Source: Bacillota bacterium
GTDB taxonomy: Bacteria; Bacillota; Clostridia; Christensenellales; Aristaeellaceae
Direction: 5' to 3'
Assembly: GCA_023392515.1 (NCBI GenBank)
Contig: JAEVYX010000057.1
Location: 1-64,000 of the forward strand
DNA: 64,000 nucleotides
The translations under genes were made by a program, and so were the position numbers. This document shows, piece by piece, positions 30,807 to 38,575 of this stretch. Position 1 is the first letter of the stretch. The number at the start of each line of letters is the position of its first letter. The notes under the pieces were generated by a model. It did not search any database, was not told where the DNA came from, and saw nothing but the letters and a program-made list of their open reading frames with translations.

Positions 30807-31676
30807 CTACCAGTGAACCAACAGGGCGCTTTTCAAAGCGGCGAAGGATGCCTTTTCAATGGGCAGAATTTCTCCGTCCACATTCAGCAGCATGCCCGGC
30901 GCGTGTATGGATACCTTGGAGCAGCGGTAATGGGAAGTGATGGCGAAGGAACGTACCAATCCCATGAGAAGCCCCGGAAGGTAAAAGATCATCTTCCAGT
31001 TGGGAATACTTTTTAGCAGCACCACATCCAACTGTCCGTCATCCACCATGCCTGTGGGGGAGATGGGAATACCGCCGCCTATAAAGCGGCCATTGGCAAT
31101 GCTGCAAATTAAATAGGAACCTTTCAAATTCGTCTGGTCGTCAATCGTTATCTCCATCGGCACGCTTTTGAAGTGAAAGATGGTTCGGATCACGCCGTAC
31201 AGATAAGGCAGCAGACCCCGCACATATTTTTTAGCCGTAATAGAATATTGAAGAACGGATACGTCAAAGCCTGTGCCGCATACATTCAGAAACATTTGAT
31301 CGTTCATACGCCCCACATCCAAAAGACGGGGGGGATGGGACAGAATAAACTCCAATGCGGCCAGCGGATTTTTTGGCATGCCCAACGTCTTGACAAAGTC
31401 GTTTCCTGTACCTGCCGGGACAATGCCAAGCGCTGTTTTGCCATGAATCAAGCCACAGGCTATTTCGTACGCTGTTCCATCTCCTCCTACGGACAATACG
31501 GTCTCTGTGTTTTCCGATTGGGACTTGTGGGCCAATTGTGTGGCATGGCCCGGATATTCCGTTAGGAAAGACCGGAAAGCAAGCCCGCGCCTGCGCAGCG
31601 CCTCTATAATCTTTTGCCCAATCCTTCTCCCCCGGCCATGGCCGGCAATGGGGTTGATAATCACGTCGATCATCAT
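30807..31676 (-). CDS. diacylglycerol/sphingosine kinase-like lipid kinase (DagK/YegS family)
   Basis: 289 residues from MMIDVIINPIAGHGRGRR. The nucleotide-binding loop GGDGT is at 64-68 and GTGND at 89-93, both diagnostic. The enzyme phosphorylates diacylglycerol or related lipids at the membrane, feeding phosphatidate back to lipid synthesis. An upstream in-frame start at 31724 would add 16 unconserved residues and has no ribosome binding site; AAAGG precedes the ATG at 31676. Likely co-transcribed with the secreted protein gene next to it. Confidence 0.92.
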   Translation of the reverse strand: MMIDVIINPIAGHGRGRRIGQKIIEALRRRGLAFRSFLTEYPGHATQLAHKSQSENTETVLSVGGDGTAYEIACGLIHGKTALGIVPAGTGNDFVKTLGMPKNPLAALEFILSHPPRLLDVGRMNDQMFLNVCGTGFDVSVLQYSITAKKYVRGLLPYLYGVIRTIFHFKSVPMEITIDDQTNLKGSYLICSIANGRFIGGGIPISPTGMVDDGQLDVVLLKSIPNWKMIFYLPGLLMGLVRSFAITSHYRCSKVSIHAPGMLLNVDGEILPIEKASFAALKSALLVHW

Positions 31677-31893
31677 TTTCAGCGCCTTTCGAAATATACT
31701 ATAATGTACTGCATTTGCAAGCAATTGTAAAGCAAATCACAGGAATTTCACATACTGCACGGGTGGTGGAAAACCATGCCGTTTCATTTCACTTGAGCAA
31801 ATAATTATACCCCAAAGAAAGTGAAATATTCATCTGAAGCTCATATTTGAAGCATAAATCGAAAATGTATGAATAAAAATTCAAAAAAATGTA

Positions 31894-31922
31894 TTGACAA
31901 GGCATAAAGGAGGGCGTATACT
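31894..31922 (+). promoter_or_regulatory. consensus promoter of the amino-acid ABC operon
   Basis: TTGACA at 31894-31899, 17-bp spacer, TATACT at 31917-31922. A small CCCG-ATG-CGGG hairpin follows in the leader. The 31725-31893 stretch before it is AT-rich and holds no gene. Confidence 0.88.
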
Positions 31923-31970
31923 AATGCTATTCCCGATGCGGGACATGCAACGAAACAGGAGGATGACCCT

Positions 31971-32744
31971 ATGAAAAAGCTATTTTCCGTCTTGCTGGCA
32001 ATCATGCTGGCGTCCGTTTCTATGGCTGCCATGGCCGAAGGTACTCTGATTGCTGCTACCAACCCTGAATTCCCTCCCTTTGAATATGTGGAAAACGATG
32101 TGGTTGTTGGCCTGGATGCCGACATCGCCGCCGAAATTGCCAAGGACCTGAACATGGAAATTAAAATTGAGAGCATGGAATTTCCGGCCATTATCCCGGC
32201 TGTCATGGCTGGCAAGGCCAATATCGGCATCGCCGCGATGACCATCACCGAGGAGCGGAAAACCTCTGTGGATTTCTCCGATCCCTACTACAATGCCAAG
32301 CAGGTCTGCATTGTAAAGGTTGGGGGCAAAGTAGTTGATGAAGCTACGCTGAAGGATGCTCTCATCGGCGTGCAGGAAGGCACCACCGGCGACTACGCGG
32401 CGGAAGAAATTTCTGCCAACATCCAGCGCTATCCCAAGGCTTTGGACGCCGTAATGGAACTGGCCGGCGGCAAGCTGGATGCGGTGATCGTGGATGCACC
32501 TGTAGCCAGCAACATTATGGCTGCCCTTAACAACAAAGATCTGATCCTGCTGGAGGGCGTCGAGTTTGCCGATGAATTCTACGGCATTGCGGTGCCCAAG
32601 GGGAATCAGGAACTGCTGGATGCCATCAACGCCACCGTCAAGCGCATCCAGGAGGATGGCACCTTGGACGCTTTGATTGAAAAGTATTTCCCCAGCGTTG
32701 AGGCTCCCGCCGAGGCCGAGCCTACCGCGACTCCCGCAGCATAA
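31971..32744 (+). CDS. amino-acid ABC transporter substrate-binding protein
   Basis: 257 residues. Signal peptide MKKLFSVLLAIMLASVSMAA; the mature protein starts near EGTLIAATNPEFPPFEY, the SBP family 3 signature. GLDADIAAEIAKDL and the family motif GKANIGIAAMTITEERK are present. It captures a polar or basic amino acid outside the membrane. There is no lipobox cysteine after the signal, which is unusual for a Gram-positive binding protein. The C-terminus is a short PTATPAA-type tail. First gene of a three-gene importer. Confidence 0.93.
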   Translation: MKKLFSVLLAIMLASVSMAAMAEGTLIAATNPEFPPFEYVENDVVVGLDADIAAEIAKDLNMEIKIESMEFPAIIPAVMAGKANIGIAAMTITEERKTSVDFSDPYYNAKQVCIVKVGGKVVDEATLKDALIGVQEGTTGDYAAEEISANIQRYPKALDAVMELAGGKLDAVIVDAPVASNIMAALNNKDLILLEGVEFADEFYGIAVPKGNQELLDAINATVKRIQEDGTLDALIEKYFPSVEAPAEAEPTATPAA

Positions 32745-32764
32745 GAACCCATAAGGTTTTAAGG

Positions 32765-32803
32765 GCAAGGGCAAGTGGAAACGCTTGCCCTTGCTTTTCT
32801 GTT
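32765..32803 (+). terminator. intra-operon terminator after the binding protein
   Basis: GCAAGGGCAAG at 32765-32775 and CTTGCCCTTGC at 32784-32794 form an 11-bp stem followed by TTTTCTGTT. Placed between binding protein and permease, it would lower expression of the permease and ATPase relative to the binding protein. TGGTACACT shortly after it may be a weak extended -10 promoter. Confidence 0.85.
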
Positions 32804-32848
32804 ATGGTACACTAAGCAATAGGAACTGGTGGAAAAGGGGAGAGGCCG

Positions 32849-33634
32849 TTGCTTTTGTTGCAGGCTCAAGCAGGTGCAAATTTATTTGAAACCTGGTGGC
32901 TGGCCATTAAGGACCGTGTGATGGCCGGTGATGCTACCTTCTGGGAGAACGTTTATAAGGAAATATATTTGAACCTTCTTTCCGAGGGGCGCTGGTTCAA
33001 CTATTTGAAAGGCCTTGGGATTACCCTGGAGGTATCCTTTTTCGCTGCCCTGGTGGGGATCGTGTTGGGAACCATCCTTGCCTTTATGCGCCTTTCCAAC
33101 GTGAAGGTGCTTGGCATCAATCCTTTAAGCAAATTGGCAGGGTGGTACATCGGCCTTATCCGCGGCACGCCGATGCTTTTGCAGGTATTGATTATCAATT
33201 TCGGAATCTTCGGCAGCATCATGATTGATAAGGTGATTGTGGGTGTAATCGCCTGCGGTTTGAACAGCGCCGCCTATGTGGCGGAAATCATCCGGGCCGG
33301 CATATTGTCGGTAGACAAGGGGCAGATGGAGGCGGGACGTTCACTCGGGCTGTCCGGCTTCAGCACCATGCGCCTGGTGATTGTTCCCCAGGCGGTGAAG
33401 ACGGCCTTGCCGGCGCTGTGCAACGAATTCATTGTGCTCATAAAGGAAACCTCCATCCTTGCCTACATAGCCTTGGTTGATTTGACCAAAGCAGCGGACT
33501 ATATCCGAAGCCGTACCTATTCCGCTTTCACCCCGTATCTTTTTTCCGGGGCACTGTATTTGCTGGTGACAACGCTGCTCACCAAAGGACTGGATAAATT
33601 GGAAAGGAGGCTGCGCCAAGGTGATAACCGTTAA
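32849..33634 (+). CDS. amino-acid ABC transporter permease
   Basis: 261 residues, TTG start with GGGGAGAGG upstream. An unusual N-terminal 60 residues (AGANLFETWWLAIKDRVMAG) precede the first membrane segment. The HisM-type core begins YLKGLGITLEVSFFAALVGI and has the GLIRGTPMLLQVLIINFGIF segment. The EAA-like loop ARSLGLSG-type sequence AGRSLGLSGFSTMRLVIVPQ contacts the ATPase. It overlaps the ATPase gene by 14 nt. Confidence 0.95.
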   Translation: MLLLQAQAGANLFETWWLAIKDRVMAGDATFWENVYKEIYLNLLSEGRWFNYLKGLGITLEVSFFAALVGIVLGTILAFMRLSNVKVLGINPLSKLAGWYIGLIRGTPMLLQVLIINFGIFGSIMIDKVIVGVIACGLNSAAYVAEIIRAGILSVDKGQMEAGRSLGLSGFSTMRLVIVPQAVKTALPALCNEFIVLIKETSILAYIALVDLTKAADYIRSRTYSAFTPYLFSGALYLLVTTLLTKGLDKLERRLRQGDNR

Positions 33635-34346
33635 AGGGCTTGAGAAGCATTTTGGGCAGCTTCATGTGCTGCGGGGCATCGACCAGCATATTGGAAAAGG
33701 GGAAAAGGTCGTAGTGATCGGGCCGTCGGGCAGCGGTAAATCCACCTTTTTGCGCTGCCTGAACCTATTGGAAAAACCAACGGGCGGGCATATTCTGTTT
33801 GAGGGGGTCGACATTACCGATCCCAAGAGCGATATCAACCGCCTGCGCCAGAAAATGGGCATGGTGTTCCAGCAGTTCAACCTGTTTCCGCATTTGAAGG
33901 TGATTGAGAATATAACCCTGGCGCCGGTACATTTAAAGCTGATGACGCCTGAGGCAGCGCGGGAAAAAGCAATGGCCTTGCTAAAGCGGGTGGGCTTGCC
34001 TGAAAAGGCGGAGGTTTACCCCAGGCAGCTGTCCGGTGGGCAGCAGCAGCGGATTGCCATCGTAAGGGCTTTGGCGATGAACCCCGATGTGATGCTTTTT
34101 GATGAGCCTACCAGCGCCCTTGACCCGGAAATGGTGGGCGAGGTACTGGATGTAATGAAGCAGCTTGCTTTGGAGGGTATGACTATGGTGGTGGTAACCC
34201 ATGAAATGGGCTTTGCCCGGGAAGTGGGGGACCGGGTTCTGTTTATGGATGAAGGTGTTGTTTTGGAAGAGGGCAGCCCGGAACAGCTGTTTAATCAACC
34301 CCAGCAGCCCCGTACCCAGGACTTTTTGCGCAAAATCCTCAAATGA
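33621..34346 (+). CDS. amino-acid ABC transporter ATPase
   Basis: 241 residues, GTG start with GGAAAGGAGG upstream. Walker A GPSGSGKST, Q-loop VFQQFNLFPHL, signature LSGGQQQR, Walker B VMLFDEPTSALDPE and H-loop VTHEMGFAREV are all canonical for the GlnQ/HisP class. It drives the permease encoded just upstream. Confidence 0.97.
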   Translation: MITVKGLEKHFGQLHVLRGIDQHIGKGEKVVVIGPSGSGKSTFLRCLNLLEKPTGGHILFEGVDITDPKSDINRLRQKMGMVFQQFNLFPHLKVIENITLAPVHLKLMTPEAAREKAMALLKRVGLPEKAEVYPRQLSGGQQQRIAIVRALAMNPDVMLFDEPTSALDPEMVGEVLDVMKQLALEGMTMVVVTHEMGFAREVGDRVLFMDEGVVLEEGSPEQLFNQPQQPRTQDFLRKILK

Positions 34347-34361
34347 AAGGGGAATGCTGTT

Positions 34362-34577
34362 GTGGAGAACATCAGGCCGGGTGTATACCGCCACTTTAAG
34401 GGTAACCTGTACAGGGTTTTATATGTGGCCAGGCATTCCGAAACCCTGGAGGAAATGGTGGTCTATCAGGCCCTTTATGGGGAACGGGGTATCTGGGTGC
34501 GGCCCATCCATATGTGGAATGAAATGGTGGAGCGGGATGGGCAGACCGTCTCCAGGTTTTCCTGGGAAGGTGAATGA
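34362..34577 (+). CDS. DUF1653 family protein
   Basis: 71 residues with a GTG start. The pattern RPGVYRHFKGNLYRVLYVAR, HSETLEEMVVYQALYGERG and WVRPIHMWNEMV is that of DUF1653, small beta-rich cytoplasmic proteins of unknown function common in Gram-positive and other bacteria. It follows the ATPase gene by 15 nt, probably on the same transcript by position only. AAAGGGGAA is about 8 nt from the GTG. Confidence 0.9.
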   Translation: MENIRPGVYRHFKGNLYRVLYVARHSETLEEMVVYQALYGERGIWVRPIHMWNEMVERDGQTVSRFSWEGE

Positions 34578-34647
34578 TTGATTCTGCGCGGTTGTGCGCG
34601 TTAACCGCCATACGCCGTTAAATGTCTTCAAAACAGTTGCACATCTT

Positions 34648-34666
34648 GCGCTTTTGCGCGCTTTTT
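34648..34666 (+). terminator. weak terminator after the DUF1653 gene
   Basis: GCGC-TTTT-GCGC followed by GCTTTTTC. The 4-bp stem is minimal. A GCGGTT/AACCGC dyad lies upstream near 34589-34609 and may assist. Confidence 0.4.
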
Positions 34667-34689
34667 CGAGGCGGCAGGGCGCATTTCTA

Positions 34690-34719
34690 TTTACAGTCGT
34701 CAAACGGCTATGGTATCAT
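34690..34719 (+). promoter_or_regulatory. promoter of the HAD phosphatase gene
   Basis: TTTACA at 34690-34695, an 18-bp spacer, TATCAT at 34714-34719 with TGG directly before it. Confidence 0.6.
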
Positions 34720-34759
34720 ATGCAGGATATTAACGGAGCCGGAAGGGGTATGAAAAAAT

Positions 34760-35560
34760 ATGCAGGACGTAAAATTGCAGGAGAAACTGGCGAAAGTGAA
34801 GTGCTTTCTGTTGGACATGGATGGCACTTTTTATTTGGGAGACCGCATTTTGGACGGTTCTCTTTCTTTTTTGGAGGCTTGCCGGCGCACAGGTCGTCAG
34901 GTGCTGTTTTTGACCAACAATTCCTCCAGGTCTGCCAGCTATTATCAGGACAAGCTGCGCCGCATGGACGTGAAAGAACCCTTCCTGCGGGTGCTGACCT
35001 CCGGTCAGGCTGCGGCTCGCTATGTATTGGCTGCATACCCGGGAAAAAAGGCCTTCCTGCTGGGAAACGATATTCTCAAGCAGGAGCTTACACAAATGGG
35101 TCTTGAGATAGACAACGAGCATCCCGATTATGTTTTGATCGCTTACGATACAACCCTTGATTATCAGAAGATGACCAAGGTGTGCGATTTCGTCCGGGCG
35201 GGCCTTCCCTATATTGCCACGCATCCGGATTTCAACTGCCCCACGGAAACGGGCTTTGCCCCGGATATTGGCGCCATCATCGCCTTTATTGAGGCCAGCG
35301 CCGGCCGCCGTCCGGATATTATCTTAGGCAAGCCCTACCGTGGCATTGTGGATGAAGCATTGCATATCACAGGATTCCGGGCAGATGAACTGGCGATGGT
35401 GGGAGACAGGCTGTATACGGATATTGCCACCGGAGTCAATTTCGGCATGCTCAGCATTCTGGTCCTTTCTGGTGAAGCCTCGATGGAAGACCTGAAGACA
35501 TCACCGGTGCAGCCCCACCTGATTTTCGACAGCTTGTGCGCCATGAACCCCTACTTGTAA
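34760..35560 (+). CDS. HAD superfamily phosphatase, NagD/AraL type
   Basis: 266 residues. Motif I DMDGTFYLGDR carries the nucleophile Asp; motif II LFLTNNSSRS; motif III Lys in LGKPYRGI; motif IV MVGDRLYTDI. The IIA cap domain between motifs II and III has the NagD-like ATHPDFNCPTETGFAPDIGA. These enzymes dephosphorylate small sugar or nucleoside phosphates, often as housecleaning. Monocistronic with its own promoter. Confidence 0.93.
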   Translation: MQDVKLQEKLAKVKCFLLDMDGTFYLGDRILDGSLSFLEACRRTGRQVLFLTNNSSRSASYYQDKLRRMDVKEPFLRVLTSGQAAARYVLAAYPGKKAFLLGNDILKQELTQMGLEIDNEHPDYVLIAYDTTLDYQKMTKVCDFVRAGLPYIATHPDFNCPTETGFAPDIGAIIAFIEASAGRRPDIILGKPYRGIVDEALHITGFRADELAMVGDRLYTDIATGVNFGMLSILVLSGEASMEDLKTSPVQPHLIFDSLCAMNPYL

Positions 35561-35712
35561 AATACCCCTCATTCCCCTTTTCCATCTGAATGCGGATAAA
35601 AGCGGGGAAAACAATACATTTTGTAAAATATGCAAGTTTATTTGCGGGAGTGGCGTTATATGGGAGGAAATGAGATATACATTTCTACTTCTCATAGTAA
35701 CTGAGGTGTCCT

Positions 35713-37467
35713 ATGAAACGATTGGTTGTATGGGCAATGATTTGCGCACTGCTTCTTTCAGCGTTTTCCGGCCTGGCGGAAAGCAGCGTATCAGCCACAC
35801 TGGCACCTGAAGGTGTGGTGACTGAAGTTGAGACCCTGAAATACGGAGACGAGGGGGAAGCGGTAGCGCAGCTACAATCGCGTCTGACCCAATTGTATTA
35901 TTATACCGGGAACATCAGCGGGCGATACCGTGAGGGCACCCAGACAGCCATTAAAAGCTTCCAGAGCGATTTCGGCCTGGAAGCTACCGGCATAGCAGAC
36001 CCCGAAACCCAGACGGCTTTATACGCGGCCCGGTACCGTCCCCTTGAAAAAGGCGACTCCGGAGAAGACGTCAAGGCGCTGCAAACCCGGTTGACTGAGC
36101 TTGGATATTACAACGGCAAACTCAGCGGCAACTACCTGGATGGTTCCTATTATGGCATATCCAACTTCCAGGAAAAGAATGGGCTGAAGGTTACAGGCAA
36201 AGCGGATGTGGAAACACAAGCGCATTTGTTTGATGAGGAACGGGCTTTGGCCAAGAAGCAGGCCACCCCGACGCCTACACCCCCTCCTACACCCACGCCC
36301 GGCCTTTTTGTTGGCGACGTAGTGGTGGAGGAAGGAACCGTGATTTCCACCCCTGCCCCCACGGCAAACGCTTTTACCAAAAAGCTTCAGCGCGGTTCAA
36401 CAGGCGAAAAGGTGAAGCAACTCCAGGCGAGGCTTACAGATTTGGGCTTTTATGAAGGCCCGATTTCCGGAAATTTCTTGAGTAAGACGAAGGACGCCGT
36501 CACCAAATTTCAAAAACACAACGGTATTACGGCGGATGGCGTAGCCGGGGAAGCAACCTGGAACCTGATTTTCAACAGCAGTGAAGTTGTGCCTGCTTCC
36601 GCTACACCCAAGCCCACTCCGGTGCCCACCCCTGTTCCTTATGCCGTTACAGTGGATGTGAATAATCAGGTGGTAACCGTATACGGGCTTGATGAAAATA
36701 GTGCGTATACAAAGGTAGTGCGGCAGATGATTTGCTCCACCGGCACCCGTTCAAATCCCAGCGATGTAGGCGACTGGAAGTTGGATGGCCGCACGGCCCG
36801 CTGGGCTTACTTCCCCAAGTGGGGGTCACATGCCCAGTATTGGACCAGGATTAATAAGTACATTGCGTTTCATTCCGTGATATATAATTCGGTAAACTCA
36901 AGGGATTTGAGCGTGAAATCTTACAACGCGTTGGGGTCACGGGCGTCTCACGGCTGCATACGCCTTTTGGTGAGTGATGCCCAATGGGTTTATGAAAACA
37001 TTGGAAAGGGCACGATTGTTACCATTACGGAAAAGCTTCCTTCTGATCCGGAATTGTGCCAGTCCTTGAAGCCTGCGGCGCTGGACAGAAGCGTGATGCT
37101 GCCCAAGGCAACCCCTGCGCCTACCCCTGCCCCCGTATATGATGCCGGCGCCATGCCGCCCATGCCCTTTAGGACACTGGATAAGGGAGACAATGGGGTG
37201 GATGTTTACTGGCTTCAGATGAAATTGAAGGAGCTGGGGTATTACACCGGAACCGTCACAGGCGGCTACTACGGCGGAACCCAGGCGGCTGTGAAAGCGT
37301 TCCAAAAGGCTAACGGCTTGAACGCGGACGGTGTGGCCGGAAACGCAACGCAAAGCAAGCTCTATGAAAGCTTGCTGGCAACACCCACCATTCAGCCGAC
37401 ATCAACCCCTGCGCCTACAGAAATTCCAACTGCAACTCCTTCCGTTCTTGATATGACGGTTGGATGA
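35713..37467 (+). CDS. L,D-transpeptidase with four peptidoglycan-binding modules
   Basis: 584 residues. Signal peptide to about residue 22 (MKRLVVWAMICALLLSAFSG). PG_binding_1 modules occupy about 43-105, 112-173, 224-287 and 485-545. The YkuD catalytic domain lies between modules three and four (about 310-440), with H387 and the active-site ASHGCIRL (H413, C415). Pro/Thr linkers (TPTPTPPPTPTP and similar) separate domains. The enzyme makes 3-3 crosslinks or attaches proteins in the wall. Having a module on each side of the catalytic domain is less common than N-terminal modules alone. Confidence 0.94.
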   Translation: MKRLVVWAMICALLLSAFSGLAESSVSATLAPEGVVTEVETLKYGDEGEAVAQLQSRLTQLYYYTGNISGRYREGTQTAIKSFQSDFGLEATGIADPETQTALYAARYRPLEKGDSGEDVKALQTRLTELGYYNGKLSGNYLDGSYYGISNFQEKNGLKVTGKADVETQAHLFDEERALAKKQATPTPTPPPTPTPGLFVGDVVVEEGTVISTPAPTANAFTKKLQRGSTGEKVKQLQARLTDLGFYEGPISGNFLSKTKDAVTKFQKHNGITADGVAGEATWNLIFNSSEVVPASATPKPTPVPTPVPYAVTVDVNNQVVTVYGLDENSAYTKVVRQMICSTGTRSNPSDVGDWKLDGRTARWAYFPKWGSHAQYWTRINKYIAFHSVIYNSVNSRDLSVKSYNALGSRASHGCIRLLVSDAQWVYENIGKGTIVTITEKLPSDPELCQSLKPAALDRSVMLPKATPAPTPAPVYDAGAMPPMPFRTLDKGDNGVDVYWLQMKLKELGYYTGTVTGGYYGGTQAAVKAFQKANGLNADGVAGNATQSKLYESLLATPTIQPTSTPAPTEIPTATPSVLDMTVG

Positions 37468-37469
37468 AA

Positions 37470-37516
37470 AATGCCCCGTAGCCAACGGGAAAAACCGGAG
37501 GCCGCGGGGCGTTTCT
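37470..37516. terminator. terminator between convergent genes
   Basis: AATGCCCCG (with AGCC) pairs with GGC and CGGGGCGTT around a GC-rich loop, followed by TCTT on the + strand. It also lies 16 nt beyond the stop of the leftward SPL-like gene. Confidence 0.7.
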
Positions 37517-37531
37517 TATGAATGGGCATAT

Positions 37532-38413
37532 TTAAAGCATACACATCTGCTGCGGCTGTTTTTCAAGCAGGACCCTGTTAATATCGGAAAAGCGATAGTA
37601 AAGGCCGTGATGGACGCACTCTTCCTTAAACAGGGCATATAACGCTTCAGCTCTTGGGCTGGTAACTACATACTTTAGCCCATAGGCTTTGGCATATTCA
37701 TCCTTCAAACCCGGAAAATCACGGTCCAAGGCTTGATAAAAATATTCCCTGTTTCCGGTGCGCAGTGTCATGCCGAAGTGGCACACGATAAATTGCCCGC
37801 CGTTTTCTTTTGTCATTCGCACCAAGGACCGGATGTTGTCTTCTGTATCCGTTATAAATGGCAGCATGGGATTTAGCCACACGCCTGCAAAAATTCCCTT
37901 TTGCGCCAGGGAGGATAAGGCGCCGAAGCGCTGAGAGGATGGCGATACATTGGGTTCGATTTTGTGGCTCAGCGTATCGTCAGCGGCAGTAATCGAAAAG
38001 CATGCCCGCACCGGGGCAGCATTTTGTATTTGCAAAAGCAGATCCCCATCCCGGGCAGCCAGGGCGGATTTGGTAGTAAAGCCAACACCAAAGCCATATT
38101 GGCGCAGCAGCCTCAGCGCACCCCGGGTCACTTCCAACTCTTTTTCATAGGGGTTATATGGGTCGCTCATGGCCCCGGTTGATACCATCCCCGGTTTTTT
38201 CTTATGCTGCAGCTCCTCCCGTAAAAGGGAAAGGGCATTTTCCTTGACCCGCACATCGTCAAACCGGTCCAGCCTGTAGCATTCCGACCTGGAATCGCAA
38301 TAGATACAGCCGTGGCTGCACCCGCGGTACAAATTCAGATTATAATTGCTGTAAAAGAAATCATCCGTCGGTGTCAAGGGTGTTAGAAGCTGCTTTGCCT
38401 GAACCGTTTCCAT
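37532..38413 (-). CDS. SPL-family radical SAM protein, SOS-controlled
   Basis: 293 residues. The radical SAM cysteines are C32, C36 and C39 in LYRGCSHGCIYC. The remaining TIM-barrel landmarks STGAMSDPYNPYEKEL and SITAADDTLSHKIEPNVSP match the spore-photoproduct-lyase-like group, which includes Rv2578c-type proteins of unknown function. True SplB is longer (about 340 residues), and the extra C-terminal cysteine needed for its chemistry is not clearly present, though C273 and C291 could be candidates. The promoter holds an LexA operator, so a DNA-repair role is likely. GGAGGGGGAAGG precedes the ATG. Confidence 0.88.
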   Translation of the reverse strand: METVQAKQLLTPLTPTDDFFYSNYNLNLYRGCSHGCIYCDSRSECYRLDRFDDVRVKENALSLLREELQHKKKPGMVSTGAMSDPYNPYEKELEVTRGALRLLRQYGFGVGFTTKSALAARDGDLLLQIQNAAPVRACFSITAADDTLSHKIEPNVSPSSQRFGALSSLAQKGIFAGVWLNPMLPFITDTEDNIRSLVRMTKENGGQFIVCHFGMTLRTGNREYFYQALDRDFPGLKDEYAKAYGLKYVVTSPRAEALYALFKEECVHHGLYYRFSDINRVLLEKQPQQMCML

Positions 38414-38433
38414 GAACCTTCCCCCTCCGGGAA

Positions 38434-38462
38434 AGTATAGAACGTACGTTCGTAAAAGTCAA
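38434..38462 (-). promoter_or_regulatory. LexA-controlled promoter of the SPL-like gene
   Basis: On the minus strand TTGACT at 38462-38457 and TATACT at 38439-38434 are spaced by 17 bp. The palindrome GAACGTACGTTC at 38440-38451 lies inside the spacer. Its flanked form matches 13 of 14 positions of the Bacillus LexA consensus CGAACRNRYGTTCG. A bound LexA dimer would block polymerase directly. Confidence 0.88.
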
Positions 38463-38497
38463 TCCAAAAGGGAAAAGGAAAAAGCCCGGGCCAAGTG

Positions 38498-38527
38498 TTG
38501 ATTATTCCCAGGGAATCAGCGTATAAT
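38498..38527 (+). promoter_or_regulatory. promoter of murC
   Basis: TTGATT at 38498-38503, an 18-bp spacer, perfect TATAAT at 38522-38527. It diverges from the LexA-controlled promoter 35 bp away. Confidence 0.75.
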
Positions 38528-38575
38528 AACAAAGCGGCGGACCGCATCAAGGATCAAACGGATAGGTGTGTGGTT

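Noticed and set aside
36247..36360. Tandem repeat in the L,D-transpeptidase gene
   Set aside because: It encodes Pro/Thr linker segments between domains; codons vary and it is in frame.
38495..38575. Upstream start of murC
   Set aside because: These codons overlap the -35 and -10 boxes of the promoter and are not part of the MurC family.
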